Program-made: the position numbers and the translations under genes
Assembly (NCBI GenBank): GCA_905331475.1
Contig: CAJNYU010002755.1
Span: forward strand, 107,354 to 171,353
DNA length: 64,000 bases
Source of the DNA: Rotaria socialis
Taxonomy: Eukaryota; Rotifera; Eurotatoria; Philodinida; Philodinidae
Direction of reading: 5' to 3'
Shown here: piece by piece, positions 61,611 through 64,000 of the stretch
How positions within the stretch are numbered: position 1 is the first letter of the stretch
How the letters are laid out: each line of letters opens with the position of its first letter
The notes under the pieces: model-generated
Database searches by the model: none
Told to the model about the DNA's origin: nothing
The model's input: the letters and a program-made list of their open reading frames with translations, nothing else

Positions 61611-62559
61611 CATCCTATTCCGCAATGTTGAACATTCCGGAACCAGTGCCGCCCACGGAACCAATTCCATCTAATTCCCGGAATTCCGTTTATCGATTCC
61701 GATTCAATTCCGGGATTCCGGGAATCACTGCCGATCAATTCCATCTAATTCCCGAAATTCCGTTTATCAATTCCGATTCAATTCCGGAATTACACGGAAT
61801 TCAAACAGATTCCGCCTAGTTCCCGACGGTTCCGGAATTCAGCGCACTTACACAAACATCCACACCCACAATTATGGCAACACCCACACTGACACCCACA
61901 CTTATGGCAACACCCACACCATGCAATTCCGGTACGGAATTCCGGGAATTAGGTCGAACAGGAATTGAATGGAATTACACGAAATTCCTAGGAATCCCGT
62001 CTAATTCCCAGCGATCCCGTATTGACCTAATTCCGGACCGGAATCGGATCATCACGAAATGCGTAAGACAAGCTAGAAGAGTGATACAAGTTGTAATTCC
62101 GGAAATATTAGCAATTCCCGGAATTCCTTGCGATTCCGGAATTGAGTGATCAATAGACACTTGATATATCTTATAACTCGGTGACGAATGCAATTCCGGT
62201 ACGGAATTCCGGGAATTAGGTCGAGCAGGAATTGAACGGGATTGCTAAGAATTCCGTCTAGTTCCCAGCGATTCCGTATTGACTTAATTCCGGAATTCCG
62301 GACCGGAATCGGATCGTGACGAAATGGGTAAGCAAGCTAGAAGAGTGATGCACGCTGTAATTCCGGAGTTACTAGAAATTCCCAGTGACTTCGCTTTCAT
62401 CTAATTCCGGAATTGAACTGAATCCCGTGGAATTCCGGGAATCGAACGAAGCAGTTCCGGAATCGGACAGTGTTCATATTTGACCTAATTCCGGAATTGA
62501 CGGAACTGATTCCGGGGGCGGAACTGGTTCCGAAATGTTCAACATTGCGGAATTGGATG
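61611..62559. mobile_element. TIR element packed with AATTCCGGAATT-type palindromes
   Basis: The ends are inverted copies over about 50 bp: 61618-61660 opens TTCCGCAATGTTGAACATTC, and 62510-62552 read in reverse opens TTCCGCAATGTTGAACATTT and continues CGGAACCAG. CATCC/GGATG flanks may extend the repeat to 61611 and 62559. Inside, TTCCGG/CCGGAA words occur dozens of times. Two ~200-bp direct repeats start at 61921 and 62188 (both ATGCAATTCCGGTACGGAAT), and a ~53-bp unit is duplicated at 61662 and 61736. Between them (61856-61920) lies a patch of CACCCACAC telomere-like words. All open frames are by-products. No target duplication or transposase seen. It looks like a non-autonomous DNA element grown by internal duplication. 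Confidence 0.65.
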
Positions 62560-62670
62560 ACTGCTCATTGAGAAGTTATCACTTACCTACACTAGTCAAA
62601 AACTATTTTGCATACTGATGCCATGACATCATCAGAATGAGCAAATATAACTGAACAAGCGCTCAGAAGA

Positions 62671-62949
62671 ATGGTATGCTTCAATTTAATTTCAGCTATA
62701 TTATCATCACTGCCTTGGTTTCAAAAATTTTATGGCATGCTGTTTGAAATCATACATTTATTTTTCGTTGGTGTCTATTTTCAAATTATTGAATTTGTTC
62801 TAGCGAAAAATTACAATGACATAGATATCAAATTTCCGAAAGACAAACGATTAGTACGTTTCGTATTTTCAGTCGAGTTATTTATTTGGAGCTGTACGTA
62901 CAAAAAAAAACGATTAAAAAAGCAGTCAGTAGACAACGAGACAAACTGA
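62671..62949 (+). CDS. Doubtful 92-aa hydrophobic frame
   Basis: An ATG-started frame with two hydrophobic stretches (CFNLISAILSSLPWF; IIHLFFVGVYFQIIEFVL) and a basic tail (YKKKRLKKQSVDNETN). An acceptor-like tttcag sits inside its first codons, so it could be a terminal exon. No family recognised; 60% of such frames in AT-rich DNA would be chance in my judgement. Confidence 0.2.
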   Translation: MVCFNLISAILSSLPWFQKFYGMLFEIIHLFFVGVYFQIIEFVLAKNYNDIDIKFPKDKRLVRFVFSVELFIWSCTYKKKRLKKQSVDNETN

Positions 62950-64000
62950 TTTGTAACACATTCTATAATTACGACCCATTTTCGTCATCGAACTTCCGAC
63001 ATTACAACTGTCTACACAGAAGTCTGAATCCTTTTAATTTATAATGTTTTTTTTCTTTCTCGTCATGTTCGCTGACTAATGCAATTAAGTTCCTAATAAA
63101 TGTGTCATACTAATTAGGCTGTTGCTGTATTCATTTTAAATAAATTTTTAATTGCTTTGTCTATCTGTGAAACTGTAGGTTTATAATTCGATGAGATTTT
63201 AAAAAAAATTGTATGAACAAAGCACAAAATGAATGGATGTCGAGAACAAGATACAGTATAATAAAATAATTTTGTTCTTTTAAAATTATTTGGTTTTATC
63301 AGATTTATTTTAATTCAACAATACAACGGTGAATTTATTCGAATATTTTGTATATCGCGGAATGAACGTATATCTACGGAGAAAAAATGTTTTGATTTCA
63401 TAATAAATTTCTTTCCTCTTACGAGGGAAGATCCCTGGATGTTTATCTGGGATTTCAACGAAACCTATGTGGGTTTGTGAGGTCAAGTGCTAGCATCTCT
63501 GATACAGCAAAATTAGCGGCCGAGAATAATCTGTTGAAAAATTTGGAGTGAAATCATTTTTAGCTTAGAACCCTGAGGGGGACCAAAGCTGAATATTTTA
63601 CACTAAACCAAGTTCACCAAAAATTTGAAATACTCTTTAGTCACCTCAGTTTTTAATGCTCATTCCAGATATGTTATTGGTTTTCGCTAGTGATGTATTT
63701 GTCTCATCGAAAGTTGCGAATTATATGTCAGAAACGTAGAAAATTATATCTTAGCATTATTCTATTAGGAAGTTTGTAAAGCACAAATCTTGTAAGAGTT
63801 TTAAAAAGTATGACTTTATAAAATTTCAAAAGCTGTATCGACTGATATACGAGGAATTGCATGCATCGAATGATGTGATTTTTCTATCGATCATCAAACT
63901 ACTGGTAGAACAGAATTTTCATATAGCTTACCACCGATTGACAATAAAATGGCAAATAAAAAGATATGAATAAACTTTTCTCGTTAAATTTATGTGGAAA
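62950..64000. other. Gene-free end of window
   Basis: AT-rich; no exon, repeat or RNA gene recognised. Confidence 0.4.

Noticed and set aside
61436-62193. Several open frames on both strands
   Set aside because: Fall inside the AATTCCGG repeat element and reflect its repeated words.

Overview
The window reads as nuclear DNA of a small-genome invertebrate, most likely a bdelloid rotifer (Adineta/Rotaria type). It is AT-rich, its genes are split by many short GT-AG introns (mostly 50-100 bp), and it carries animal orthologues (CERT, CELF, E2F4/5, TBC1D15, RAB21). It also carries gene types I associate with bdelloids: a Cys-rich EB-like repeat protein, a class-A-like 7TM receptor, and a Thr-rich secreted protein with PPC-like domains. 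Short CCCACA/TGTGGG runs, the telomere unit I recall for Adineta vaga, are scattered through the right half. The species call is inference. Exon-intron models below were built by hand from splice signals and family alignments recalled from memory; most multi-exon models sum to a multiple of three.

Layout. 1-1.45 kb: decayed Cys-rich secreted gene. 4.2-8.4 kb (-): ceramide transfer protein CERT, with a candidate alternative first exon inside an intron. 8.7-11.1 kb (+): ethanolaminephosphotransferase-like gene, head-to-head with CERT, which stops short of its C-terminal part; a MITE sits in one of its introns and a 1.46-kb palindrome follows it. 13.2-15.3 kb (-): two small unrecognised genes. 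18.2-20.8 kb: a dispanin/CD225 membrane protein (-) divergent from an E2F4/5 factor (+). 22.3-25.5 kb (+): CELF/Bruno RNA-binding protein with a long pyrimidine- and UGU-rich 3' UTR. 26.5-27.4 kb (-): broken 7TM receptor. 28.2-28.75 kb: inverted-repeat element. 31.1-31.7 kb (-): small type I membrane protein. 32.7-36.7 kb (+): TBC1D15-type RabGAP with two homologous last exons. 36.9-37.9 kb (+): RAB21. 41.6-43.1 kb (+): small single-pass membrane protein. 44.5-45.3 kb (-): Rab11-like GTPase.

From 45.3 kb onward the window becomes gene-poor and repeat-rich. It holds a 134-bp MITE, an old fold-back repeat at 49.3-50.0 kb, telomere-like motifs, one secreted PPC-like protein gene (51.0-55.7 kb), gene remnants, and a 0.95-kb terminal-inverted-repeat element packed with AATTCCGGAATT-type palindromes (61.6-62.6 kb).

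Functionally, several genes concern membrane lipid and vesicle traffic (CERT, EPT1-like, TBC1D15, RAB21, Rab11-like). TBC1D15 and RAB21 lie tandemly only about 250 bp apart. I found no CRISPR, rRNA or convincing tRNA gene. The best leads for something undescribed are the TIR element with dense AATTCCGGAATT palindromes, the 1.46-kb palindrome beside the truncated lipid-synthesis gene, and the duplicated last exons of the RabGAP.
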